64,000 nucleotides of DNA from Loripinus fragilis (Eukaryota; Mollusca; Bivalvia; Lucinida; Lucinidae). The translations under genes were made by a program, and so were the position numbers. Positions within the stretch are counted from its first letter, which is position 1. The number at the start of each line of letters is the position of its first letter. Below, piece after piece: positions 45,751 to 55,556 of this stretch. The stretch covers positions 74,420,665 to 74,484,664 of the forward strand of contig OZ026517.1 in assembly GCA_964019695.1 (NCBI GenBank), given 5' to 3'. The notes under the pieces are model-generated. The model made no database searches. It worked only from the letters and a program-made list of their open reading frames with translations, and was not told the origin of the DNA.

Positions 45751-48700
45751 TTATCGAATTTTCTTGTCATAGTACTTCTTGTACTTAGCTCCAGCGTGTT
45801 TGGCTTCTTTGCTGGCCTTATCATATGCAGTGTGCAGCTGCTCTTTCAGCTTATCACTATAGTCTTGTTTGCTCTTAGCTACTGGATTGTTTGAAGGAAG
45901 TCCAAGGAAAGCATCAATTGCAAGCCTTGGATGTCGGCCAAACATCAAATAGTAAGGAGCAAACCCTGTACTATCATGCACAGCTGCATTGTAGGCATGT
46001 GTCAGTGTGGACACATGGGCTTTCCAGTCAGTTTTCTTGACTTCTGGGAGAGTTGCCATCATGTTTAACAGAGTTTTGTTAAATCTCTCCACCATGCCAT
46101 TTCCCATTGGATGATAGGGGGTTGTCCTGGTCTTTTTGATGTCAGCAATATCACAAAGTTTTCGAATTACCTTTGACTCAAAATTTGCACCCATGTCACT
46201 ATGAATTTTCGAAGGAAAGCCGTAATGTACGAAGAAATTTTCAAAAAGAGCTTTTGCTGTTGTATTTGCTGACTGGTTTTTAGTTGGAATTGCTTGGGCG
46301 TATCTGGTAAAATGGTCTGTTATTACAAGGATATTCTCATGCCCGCCTTTGGATGGTTCAACTGCGAGGTAATCAATGCAAATTAATTCCATAGGTGCAG
46401 ATGATGTGATGTTTATTAATTCGGCACTTTTCGCAGGGGCTGTTTTTCTCCTTATGCATCGACCACATGTCTGAATGCGCTGCTTGATGAAATTTTCAAG
46501 CCCTGGAGAGAAGAATCTCCTTTTTATCATAGATAGAGTCCTATCACGACCCTGGTGTCCCAGGTCAGTGTGATAGGCATGAAAGATTTCATCTCTCAAA
46601 GTATGTGGCAGGCATATCCGATCAAACTCTTCATCACTTAAGGTGATGGTCTTGTACAGGACCCCATCTTTTAGGTGGTACTTTGTCCAGTCCGCAATCA
46701 TTCTGTTATCTATTTTTCTTGCATGCGCTTCTGATGATGAAGGCTTATGTCCCTCAATCAAATGATCAACAATGAAGGAGATATCATGATCTTCACTCTG
46801 GACTTTCCTCCAGTCCTTGCCCATCAGAGCTGTTGACTTTATTTCTTCCTCTTTAATCATAGTTGCTTCTTCTGGATCTATATCTTTGTGGTCAGCATCA
46901 GTAAGGGAGTTAACAAATGGCTGGTGTTCCACAGATATAGAACTGCAAACAGCCTTCAGAACGTCAGGGAAGATTGTTACAGACGTCTCTGTCTCTGGGA
47001 TTCTAGACAATCCATCTGCATCCAAATTCTGTTTGCCACTTCTATAGCTGATGGTACAGTTGTAGTTAGACAACTCCGCAAGCCAACGCTGACCAGTGGC
47101 ATCAAGCTTTGCCGTAGTAAAAACATACGTCAGAGGATTATTATCTGTCACAACGCTGAATGATGCCCCATAGAGATAATCGTGGAATTTCTCTGTTATG
47201 GCCCATTTAAGGGCTAGAAATTCCAATTTGTGAGCTGGATAATTCTTTTCTGACGGTTTGAGACTACGGCTAGCATATGCCACCACCCTATCCATTCCAT
47301 CCTGATTCTGATAAAGTACGGCTCCTAAGCCTGTTGTACTTGCATCTGTGTGTATTTTGAAAGGTTTTGAATAATCTGCATAGGCAAGAACTGGTGGTTT
47401 TATCAACTTCTCCTTCAATGTGTCAAATGATATCTGTTGTCTTTCCGTCCAAACAAATGGTGCAGGCTTTGACTTTTTATTCCTGTTCTTCTTTGAAGTA
47501 CAATGGCCTACCAGCAAATCATTCAACGGTCTAGCTATTTTTGCATAGTCCCGTATAAACCTCCTGTAGTATCCTGTGAAACCTAGGTATGATCTAACTT
47601 CCTTGATAGTTTTAGGGACAGGCCATTTCTGGACAGCTTCTAGCTTGCTTGGGTCTGTACGGATTCCTTCTTCCGACACTACGTGTCCCAAATAGGTTAC
47701 CTCGGCTTTAAAGAATTCACATTTTGATGGTTTGAGTTTGAGGTTATGTTGCTTCAATCTTGAGAAGACTGCCTCAAGTCTATCCAGATGTTCCTCAAAA
47801 GTTGTTGAGAAGATGATGACATCATCTAAATAGATGAGACAGTCCCTCAAATTGAGGTCCCCCATACACCTCTCCATTATTCTTTGAAAACTTGCAGGGG
47901 CATTACAAAGCCCAAAAGGCATTCTGTTGAACTCATAAAAGCCGAGGTTCCCCATTTGGAATGCTGTCTTATGCTTATCTTCCTCCTTTACTTCTACTTG
48001 CCAGTAGCCACTCCTGAGATCTAACTTGGAGAAATATCTTGCTCCGGCAAGTAGATGTAGACTATCTTCAACCCTTGGTATGGCATAAGCATCTTTTATT
48101 GTCTTATTATTTAGTTTTCTAAAGTCCACACAGAACCTAATACTTCCATCTTTTTTCCTTGCTATCACTACATTTGAAGAGTATGGACTTTGACTTGGTC
48201 TCACAGCTCCAGCTGCCATCATTTCATGAAGATGTTCTTTAACTTCCTGGAAAAGTGCAGGTGGTATTCTCCTTGCTGGCTCTTTAAAAGGCACATTGTC
48301 TGTCAAATTTATCTCATGTTTAAGGAGATCACAACTTCCTAAATCTGTTATATCTTTGGAAAAGCTATCATTCCATCTAAGGATAAAATGTCTCAACTGC
48401 TCTTTTTGTTGATCATTTATACAACAATCATCCAGATTGATTCCATCTGGTACCTGCACAGGCTTATCACTTGTTTTATTCCCAACTACATGTTGTTGTG
48501 ATTGAGCTGTGTCTGACTTTGTGTTGCCAATATCTGGATTCCTTAAAACCTTAACCTCCTGAAGTTCACATAAGGCACTGCTTGGTTTTATTGTCAGTAT
48601 CTTAGCAGACATATTATACAGTCTTACTGGAACTCTTTGATATTTCCCTGGAGAATCTAATGACACGATCCGAGGACAAACGCCAATTCTACTTGATGCG

Positions 48701-49353
48701 GCCTCTGTGCCCTCTGTTACAGCTGCTTCCATGCCTTCTTTCTTTCTTATTAACCCAGAAAGAGTTATTGTTTCATTTGGCTGGACCTGTATATCAAATT
48801 TGTTTGTTGACTTGACAACCCCTATTCTACTTTCCTGCATTGAAATGAAGGCAAAATTCCATTCATTTGGCACCTGAGAGCTTTCATTGCAAAACACTTT
48901 GCACTCTCTTATTGCATTTGTTCCAACTATAACAGGTACTTTTAAACCATACTGTGTTGTTGGAACTACTAGTGCAGGAATTGTTATTTCCTTGTAATCA
49001 AGGAATGGCACGCCTATGCTGCATTCTATGCATCCAATATATGGTATGCTTTGTCCACCTGCTCCTTCAACTTTTAGATCGAAATCAGTAATTGGATAAA
49101 TAGTAGGTTTGGGTGTCAATGAATCATACAGGTCTTCTGATATGGTTGTGATCTGTGAACCACTATCAATTAAGGCATATGTCTCTATACCATTTATGGT
49201 TATGGAAGTCTCATTAGAATGTCCAACAAGTCTATCAAAAAGATTATATGATGGTTTAGGGCTTTCTTGGCGTTTGTCCTCGGTCTGCCCCTCCACGAGG
49301 ACGCCATCTAGTTTTCCGACTGCTTCTTTGTTGTATTTGTCTCCTTTTGATTG
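45751..49353 (-). CDS. pol: Pol polyprotein: protease, RT, RNase H, integrase
   Basis: The frame is open from 49353 (after a TAA) and overlaps gag by 46 bases in the -1 frame. There is no ATG near its start, so it is probably made by frameshifting. Numbering from 49296: aspartic protease with LIDSG at 42-46; RT with LDLRSG (425-430) and YLDD (489-492); RNase H with HTDAS (649-653), E692 and D718; integrase HHCC zinc-binding site H909/H914/C944/C947; catalytic D975, D1034, E1070 (D,D-35-E). All catalytic residues are present. The frame stops at TAA 45753-45751 just after the integrase core, leaving the C-terminal module in a separate open segment. Pol processes Gag, copies the RNA and inserts the DNA. 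It is intact apart from that stop. Confidence 0.95.
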   Translation of the reverse strand, partial: QSKGDKYNKEAVGKLDGVLVEGQTEDKRQESPKPSYNLFDRLVGHSNETSITINGIETYALIDSGSQITTISEDLYDSLTPKPTIYPITDFDLKVEGAGGQSIPYIGCIECSIGVPFLDYKEITIPALVVPTTQYGLKVPVIVGTNAIRECKVFCNESSQVPNEWNFAFISMQESRIGVVKSTNKFDIQVQPNETITLSGLIRKKEGMEAAVTEGTEAASSRIGVCPRIVSLDSPGKYQRVPVRLYNMSAKILTIKPSSALCELQEVKVLRNPDIGNTKSDTAQSQQHVVGNKTSDKPVQVPDGINLDDCCINDQQKEQLRHFILRWNDSFSKDITDLGSCDLLKHEINLTDNVPFKEPARRIPPALFQEVKEHLHEMMAAGAVRPSQSPYSSNVVIARKKDGSIRFCVDFRKLNNKTIKDAYAIPRVEDSLHLLAGARYFSKLDLRSGYWQVEVKEEDKHKTAFQMGNLGFYEFNRMPFGLCNAPASFQRIMERCMGDLNLRDCLIYLDDVIIFSTTFEEHLDRLEAVFSRLKQHNLKLKPSKCEFFKAEVTYLGHVVSEEGIRTDPSKLEAVQKWPVPKTIKEVRSYLGFTGYYRRFIRDYAKIARPLNDLLVGHCTSKKNRNKKSKPAPFVWTERQQISFDTLKEKLIKPPVLAYADYSKPFKIHTDASTTGLGAVLYQNQDGMDRVVAYASRSLKPSEKNYPAHKLEFLALKWAITEKFHDYLYGASFSVVTDNNPLTYVFTTAKLDATGQRWLAELSNYNCTISYRSGKQNLDADGLSRIPETETSVTIFPDVLKAVCSSISVEHQPFVNSLTDADHKDIDPEEATMIKEEEIKSTALMGKDWRKVQSEDHDISFIVDHLIEGHKPSSSEAHARKIDNRMIADWTKYHLKDGVLYKTITLSDEEFDRICLPHTLRDEIFHAYHTDLGHQGRDRTLSMIKRRFFSPGLENFIKQRIQTCGRCIRRKTAPAKSAELINITSSAPMELICIDYLAVEPSKGGHENILVITDHFTRYAQAIPTKNQSANTTAKALFENFFVHYGFPSKIHSDMGANFESKVIRKLCDIADIKKTRTTPYHPMGNGMVERFNKTLLNMMATLPEVKKTDWKAHVSTLTHAYNAAVHDSTGFAPYYLMFGRHPRLAIDAFLGLPSNNPVAKSKQDYSDKLKEQLHTAYDKASKEAKHAGAKYKKYYDKKIR

Positions 49354-51380
49354 TTATATCCCTTACTTTGATTCCATTTGTTAGGATTATATCTATTCTC
49401 ATTTGACTGCCATCTTGGATTCCTCCATGGCTGTTTTTGTTCTTGCAGCTCCTTTAATTGTTTATCCATCTCAGATAATTTTTTCATTATGCTACTGAAT
49501 TTGGAATCTTCCTTGTCAGTATTTTTCTCTTCTTTATTCTTAGCTGACATTGACTGGTGTTGGGGATTCATTGATCTGGCCATTTCATTTTCTTCAGCCC
49601 TAACTGCACTTCTGAGCATATCAAAGTTAGTTATGCATTCAAATTGTACTCTTGTGGCATTCTTCAATCTGTCACTGCGAAGTGATCTCCAGAACTTTTG
49701 TCTAAGTATCTCATTCTTATCTTCTTCCTTTACATGGCCTTTATTTATGGCTTTTTGGAGAATTTCCTCCAGCCTTAATCCCCAGTTGGCTATCGATTCC
49801 TCCTGCTTCTGAAATGCAGTGTAAAATTCATGAAGAATTGATTCACCAGTAGAGACATTTCCAAATACTCCTTCAAGTCTCTTTAGCATACTTTCTACAT
49901 TGGCAGTTACTCCTAGAGGTAAAATGACTCTCTTTGCTTGGTTTCGCAATGACTTTCTCATTGCTTGTGCCAGTATGTCTTCGGTATATGTACCTGCTTT
50001 CAGTGTACAATTTACCTCATACTTCCATTCTTCGTAAGTTGCTTCATTCTTAGGTTTGGGCTCATCCCCAGAGAATGCAGTGAACTTTGGGAATAGCATT
50101 GACCTATCAACTGTCTGTTCTTCTGTTCTATGGTCAAAAGTTGTTGGCTTTGCTGTACCAATTTCACTTTCTTTTGGATCTGGTGGTTTAAGTATTTTGT
50201 ATCCTGTGCCTATCTCATGCACAAACTGATTAGTTTCAGTTTTGTTAGATATCATCTCCTCTACATTTGAAGATTTGTTTGTTGGTAGCCTTTTCTTGAG
50301 TTCAGTCTCTCTATCTTTAATATTTTGCTGTCTTACTTTCATCTCCTCTATCTTTTCTTTCACCAATTTATCTCTTTCTTTTAGCCCTTCATTATAATGG
50401 TATCTCAGTTTTTCCTGATTAATGACCCATTTTTCTCTTTCTTGGAGCTCTTTTTCAAGCTTATAAAGCTTTGCCTCTCTGTCCTGAATTTCTTGTTCTT
50501 GTATAAGAAATTCATTTCTTATAATTCCTTCCAAATCTTTGTTTGGATCTAATGAAGGTTCCATTTTAGTTTCACCAGTAGCATTTTCCTTTGTTGGAAA
50601 TAACTCTCTTATTATTGGATCCTTGAAATAGTAAGCAGTTGTGTGTACTCTTTCTTTACTTCTAACTAGCAAGCTATTAGTGTTTCTGTTCATCTCTTCT
50701 AACCTTCTATCTAAGTTCTTTATTTCTGTACTTAATACAGTTTTAAAATCTGGTTGCTTTAACCTGGTTCCTTCAGATTCTTGCAGTTTACTACTGCTAT
50801 ATTTAACATTCACTGTCTGATCAACTATTCTCATCTCAGGTGTAGTTTCTATAGCATTGTCATTATACTGATCTATGTCAGTTCTACTGTGCACTGTCAA
50901 TATGCCTTGGTCGGGGCTTTCATATGTTAAATCAGACTGTAATGCATCTGCTTGTGCTTCATTCTGCGGGTCACTTCCATAACTGCATATACTAACAGTT
51001 TCTAAATCATTTTCAATGTCTACAGTATTCAACCGGCTTGTTTGGTCTGACCTTCTTTGATCTATGAGATACTTTCTTTGCCGTCTGAGGGACAATATCT
51101 TCCTCTCCATATTTTGTTTTCTCTCCTCCTCAGCTAAAATGATTCTGTTTTCTTCCTCCACTAATCTCCTTTCCTCATCTTCTAATAATTGATTTCTTTC
51201 AGCCTCTATTCTTTTCATTTCTGCTTCTTCTTCCAATTGTGTTTGTTCATCCCTTCTTCTGTACTCACTAATCACTCTGTATCTGGCTGATCCATCTCTT
51301 TCTATCTCCTCCTCATCTCGTATTCTTTCACGTCTTAGTCTCCTTAGAGCTCTTTCAAGGTCAGGGTCCGCCTCTGCCAT
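49308..51380 (-). CDS. gag: Gag with PNMA-like capsid domain, 690 aa
   Basis: The ATG at 51380 follows an in-frame TAG two codons upstream, and the frame ends TAG at 49310-49308. Residues 1-115 are a highly charged Arg/Glu coiled coil. 120-285 look disordered. 285-365 form a second coiled coil. About 428-605 is a capsid-like region (FPKFTAFSGDEPKPK.., YEEWKYEV, LRNQAKRVI, LEGVFGNVSTGES, WGLRLEEILQKAINKG, LRSAVRAEENEM) whose motif order resembles the capsid of vertebrate PNMA proteins. 625-690 is a short coiled coil and an Asn/Gln/Lys/Arg-rich tail. No CCHC zinc knuckle is present, so RNA binding probably relies on the basic tail. Gag would form the intracellular particle. It is about twice as long as simple Ty3 Gags because of the N-terminal coiled coils. 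Confidence 0.92.
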   Translation of the reverse strand: MAEADPDLERALRRLRRERIRDEEEIERDGSARYRVISEYRRRDEQTQLEEEAEMKRIEAERNQLLEDEERRLVEEENRIILAEEERKQNMERKILSLRRQRKYLIDQRRSDQTSRLNTVDIENDLETVSICSYGSDPQNEAQADALQSDLTYESPDQGILTVHSRTDIDQYNDNAIETTPEMRIVDQTVNVKYSSSKLQESEGTRLKQPDFKTVLSTEIKNLDRRLEEMNRNTNSLLVRSKERVHTTAYYFKDPIIRELFPTKENATGETKMEPSLDPNKDLEGIIRNEFLIQEQEIQDREAKLYKLEKELQEREKWVINQEKLRYHYNEGLKERDKLVKEKIEEMKVRQQNIKDRETELKKRLPTNKSSNVEEMISNKTETNQFVHEIGTGYKILKPPDPKESEIGTAKPTTFDHRTEEQTVDRSMLFPKFTAFSGDEPKPKNEATYEEWKYEVNCTLKAGTYTEDILAQAMRKSLRNQAKRVILPLGVTANVESMLKRLEGVFGNVSTGESILHEFYTAFQKQEESIANWGLRLEEILQKAINKGHVKEEDKNEILRQKFWRSLRSDRLKNATRVQFECITNFDMLRSAVRAEENEMARSMNPQHQSMSAKNKEEKNTDKEDSKFSSIMKKLSEMDKQLKELQEQKQPWRNPRWQSNENRYNPNKWNQSKGYNNQKETNTTKKQSEN
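49311..49317 (-). promoter_or_regulatory. candidate -1 frameshift site at the gag stop
   Basis: Minus-strand GGAAAAC sits directly before the gag TAG. Pol reads in the -1 frame from here without a stop. The heptamer is not a canonical XXXYYYZ site. A slip anywhere in 49353-49308 would give the fusion. Confidence 0.4.
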
Positions 51381-52701
51381 TTTCTAACTAACTAACTAAC
51401 TATGCCTCCTACTATAACGTACCTACAGTTCTACCTTAACTAAGTGATACTCAAATGGCAAAGCTATACCCCACTCTTTTTAATGAGAGCCTCTCACTTT
51501 GCAAAAAAATATTTTATATAATTATTTATATAATATTTTTGCTATCTCATTCATTTATTAAAACGCTATTTCAGAGCATTTTTTTCTTTAGCTATTGCTT
51601 CTATGAATTTGGAGGGAATGTGTTTTAACTAAATAGTTTTCTTTGCTGAAGAAAAATGGATCTCTAACTTTTGACAGAGAACAATGGCTACCTTCTCTTT
51701 TTATACCTCAAGAAAACAGTTGTCTCAGCTCTTATTTACTGAGAGAGAAAACAGTTTGACAATCTCTTTTATACTGTCAATCTTTTATACTATCCTCAAC
51801 TTTGTCTTTGTGAAAATTTGACAGGCTAACTACTCAGACAGGCTTTGTAAACCATGCAATCTTGTAATACAGATCAGCTTCAACCTGCACTCAGGCACTA
51901 CAACTCAACTTTACTTGTCTATTTCAATAGTCCAACCTTTTACTCTACCTTATCCTGACCCTTACTATCAATCCAGCCTACTCTATACTAAGTCATCGGC
52001 TACTACTTCTATGGATCAAGTTAGTGCAATTGTCAACACTAATGTTAAGAATCCACCTTAGATTTCTGACTAATCTAGAAGAAACTCAACAATGAACAAA
52101 ATAATACTTGCATGCAGAGACCAAGGCTGGTCAATAGCAATATATAACATCAGCTTGCTATCCTGTGTTATCTGGTGCTATTTGAACCTTTTAGCCTATG
52201 CTAGATCTCTTACTATCTCTACTCTCCTACTATCAATATGTCTCAGTACTAGTGTAGGGTCACCAAGTTATTGTAAACTTTGAGACCACATCTCTTTTCT
52301 ATTGCTGTTAGCTCAAACTTGATTCAATGAGCCCTTTCAGCTAAGTATATATTATTTCCCTAATAAAATGCCAGTACACAGTGCTTTAATCAGCACTGAT
52401 TTATAATAAGCACTCTCTCAGGGAAGTAGTTATGTCACTTTTGTAGAATCTATTTTACACTACAATATATGTGATCCACACAGTATCTCCAGTTTACATA
52501 AGGTTTCAACCTTCTGTAACTAGCTGTTCCATGTATCACTTCTCTCAATAAGGGCTAATACACAGTGCTTTTTCAGCTCTGAATTACAATCAAATACCTT
52601 ATTAGATAAGCGTCAAGCTCAGTGGAGCTAATGGTAACTCAGTCAGTCCAGTCAACAAGTTATCAATATTAATATGAATTTATGAATTTCATATTAAGCA
52701 T

Positions 52702-53087
52702 GTCCCCAAAAGTACATATAATAATGTTCCTGGAAGATGCAATTATACAGTGCTTTTAGTGCTTTGATTTCAAGAAGCTCTGATTTACAAAAAGCAAAAT
52801 CCAGAAAAAGTATAATGGAAAAACACAACACAAAATGTCCACAAAAGTACATATAATAATTTCCCTGGAAGATGCAATTATACAGTGCTTTTAGTGCTTT
52901 GATTTCAAGCAGCTCTGATTTACAAAAAGCAAAATCCAGAAAAAGTATAAGGGGAAACACAACACAAAATGTCCACAAAAGTGCATAGGCCTATAATAAT
53001 TTCCCTGGAAGATGCAATTATACAGTGCTTTTAGTGCTTTGATTTCAAGCAGCTCTGATTTACAAAAAGCAAAATCCAGAAAAAGTA
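52702..53087. repeat. tandem repeat, ~134-bp period, 2.9 copies
   Basis: GTCCnCAAAAGTrCAT starts units at 52702, 52838 and 52971, with TGGAAGATGCAATTATACAG and GATTTACAAAAAGCAAAATC in each. Near-identical units mean a recent expansion. A 94-codon minus-strand frame here is only the repeat read twice. Confidence 0.95.
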
Positions 53088-53675
53088 TATAATCACTGGA
53101 AGTGATTGTAGTTTGCCTGTATACCCATTATGGCTTACACGGCAAGGATTAAAATGTGTATGTGAAAAAAACTGTTTTTTTTTCAGGCCTGCAATGTGTG
53201 CTTATTACCCTTATACCACAAAGCTAGTAACTAGTATAGTGTCTCATATCTCCACTATATTTAATTTTCCAGAATTAATGTGGAGAGGGGGAGTGAAGTA
53301 GCCAATTTGTGAATTTAAATCACAATTGCCAGCGTTTGATTAATATGTTGCACCCTGCATATTATGTTCTTTGAACATGTATGGGTGACTTGCAACAAAC
53401 CAGGTGCTATAATAACACTTTATCAGGGACTAGTTATGTCCGGTTAAACCAGGACTATCTATCTGTTTCAAATAATTACTTATTAACAAACAACTGGTCC
53501 TTTCTCATTTCAATAGTATACCTCTGGTTAAGCTCCACTTATCTGGAGTTACTCTAAAGAGTAATAAGTAATGGCATATACACTTCAATTCCGACTTCAG
53601 AAGCTATTTACTATATCACCCCGCACTGCTTTATAATATATATGCTATGAAAAGAAGGAGAAGACAAAAAATAAG

Positions 53676-53772
53676 AAAAAAAAATCTGTCACCGACCGGG
53701 TTCGAACCTGCATGCAAAACCCTAAGTTATGGCTTTCTAGCTAGCGCCTCTAACCATTACACCATGCTGGAC
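53676..53772 (-). ncRNA. tRNA-like Pol III unit or SINE head inside the leader
   Basis: The minus strand has an A-box-like TGGTGTAATGGTTAGAGG, a consensus B box GGTTCGAACCC (53698-53708) about 45 bases later, and then a T9 terminator (53684-53676). The T arm and acceptor pair imperfectly, so it is not a normal tRNA gene. It could be a SINE head or a tRNA-derived module carried by the element. Confidence 0.5.
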
Positions 53773-54499
53773 GTTATATTTTTCGACGCAATTATTATAT
53801 TTAACTTTTGACTCCTGATACGCGGGCGGCAGCTGGTTCCCCAAATTTTACCTGTTCGCGGAAAAAAACTAAGTTCGAAAATTTCAATTCATACGGTGAC
53901 TGAGCATGTTTGTTGAATCGAAAAAAACAAGTCAACAGATGACAATCAAAATCAATTAAACACAGGTTAAATTTGCAAAACGGACCATTTGAACAGATGC
54001 TAACAAAATCGCTATCGCCTAACGCATTTTTGAGGGCTTGAAAACATGGGGTGCAACGGAGAAGTGAATATGTGGGTAACGAAATGTCGCTGGGGAAAAA
54101 CGCATTGGAAACGAACGGCGGGTGCACCACGGAAACGGCAAAAACAATGCTATATGACTCGAGCTAGCTGAGGGGTAGGGACCGACGGTCGTCGACGATT
54201 GTTTGCGCAAAACGGTTTCTACGGCGGTGTGTAAGTACGGCGACGGTTTTGACGGTGTGATCGGTTTTAGTCATGCTGTGCAGAGTTGTTAGTGTGCACG
54301 CCCTAGATAAACTAATAACTTATTTCTAGCGAACTAGGTCTTATACCTTTCGGTATTTCTAATAAGCATTACCCGACATGACTAAAATGAAACAAAATAA
54401 TTGTATGCCAGCAGTGAAATACAGTTAGGTGGTATAGATGGGCCGCTCATGTAAGAACAAGCTGCACTATAACCAGATCTGTTGCTTCAGCTGGTAATG

Positions 54500-55020
54500 A
54501 AAAGAATCGTCTCACCGTGAGACGATGCTATGCATACCAACTACCGCCATGTGACATGATGATTGGCAAAATTACACACTACCCACACTAAATACGGCTC
54601 TGTATTGGACTGGTCATGAATAGAATCGTCTCAACACGAGACGGTGCAATGCATACCAATTCCTGTACCGTGTGCCGCTCGTTTAATCGCACTCTGTGCC
54701 CGTTTCAAAACAAATCCACCCTTTGGACTGGTGATGGATAGAATCGTATAAACTCTAGACGGTGCTATACATACCAAATACTGCAGTATTTTATGGTAAC
54801 GATAGACATCATAATGCAGCCACTGGACTGATAATGGAAAGAATCGTCTCACCACGAGACGGTGCTATACATATCAGTAAAGTCTACAGGGCTATATAGG
54901 GATTTACCAAATACGGCTGTATGGAAGTGATCTACATTTTTAACGTAGTTACAGGACTGATGATGGAAAGAATCGTCTCACCACGAGACGGTGCTATACA
55001 TATCAGTAAAGTCTACAGGG
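54500..55020. repeat. five hairpin repeats near the PBS
   Basis: GAATCGTCTCACCACGAGAC followed by GGTGCTATACATA recurs at 54508, 54627, 54745, 54845 and 54974 (position of CGTCTC), spaced 100-129 bases. CGTCTC pairs with GAGACG over a 4-base loop. The two copies nearest the PBS share about 70 flanking bases. The third copy has lost the pairing. Confidence 0.9.
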
Positions 55021-55537
55021 CTCCGTAGATATTTAGGGGAAGCCTAATAAATCATTCCCAATATAAACCAGCTATGTATGAAAAAATGTGAAGCTGCAAA
55101 ATAGATAAAATAAACATCTTTACCGTACCAAAGAATAATCCTTATAATCCATTATATCCAATGAACACAATAAAACACATGAAAAACACAATATGAATGT
55201 TCGTCAGTTGTATTAACAACCGACAATATGTTCATATGTAATGTACATAATTATGTAATCCACTGTAAAACTGTTCGTCCGTCGTCTGACAATCCTACAT
55301 ATCCAGGAAGGTAGAAACAACCGATGGGCCCATTTCACATGATCATGCACAGGGAAAACACCTTGAAATATAATCCATTCCAATATAAAAAGGAAATCCT
55401 TTGTCTGATTGGATCAGGCACTGGCTGAAGATTTATGACGTCACAACATATAAAAGATCCATAAATAGCATATGTAAGTCCGTATAAGGTCGCCCGTGTG
55501 TAGTTGTGAAAACTTCAATACTGTATCACATGATCCA

Positions 55538-55555
55538 ACGGTACACTGGCCACCA
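55538..55555 (-). promoter_or_regulatory. primer binding site (PBS)
   Basis: Minus-strand TGGTGGCCAGTGTACCGT begins one base after the 5' LTR. The leading TGG pairs with a tRNA 3' CCA, and the primer acceptor end would be ..TGGCCA-CCA. tRNA-Ile is a candidate from memory; I cannot confirm it. Confidence 0.75.
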
Positions 55556-55556
55556 T

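Larger units (their letters stand above)
51381..55556 (-). other. unusually long 5' leader of the retrotransposon
   Basis: 4,176 bases between the PBS side and the gag ATG have no convincing reading frame. They include a (GTTA)4 run directly before gag, a tandem repeat (52702-53087), a tRNA-like unit (53676-53772) and five hairpin repeats (54500-55020). The leader is about a third of the element. It may hold packaging or translation signals or an internal insertion. Confidence 0.85.

Noticed and set aside
46817..47163. Plus-strand open frames inside pol, and others at 45353, 49109 and 49378
   Set aside because: Antisense shadows of the gag and pol reading frames.
52694..52978. 94-codon hydrophobic repeat protein in the leader
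   Set aside because: It is the 134-bp tandem repeat read twice, with no start context or third intact unit in frame.
53801..54130. 109-codon minus-strand frame in the leader as a possible env or extra gene
   Set aside because: No signal peptide, transmembrane pattern or motif; composition matches the non-coding leader.
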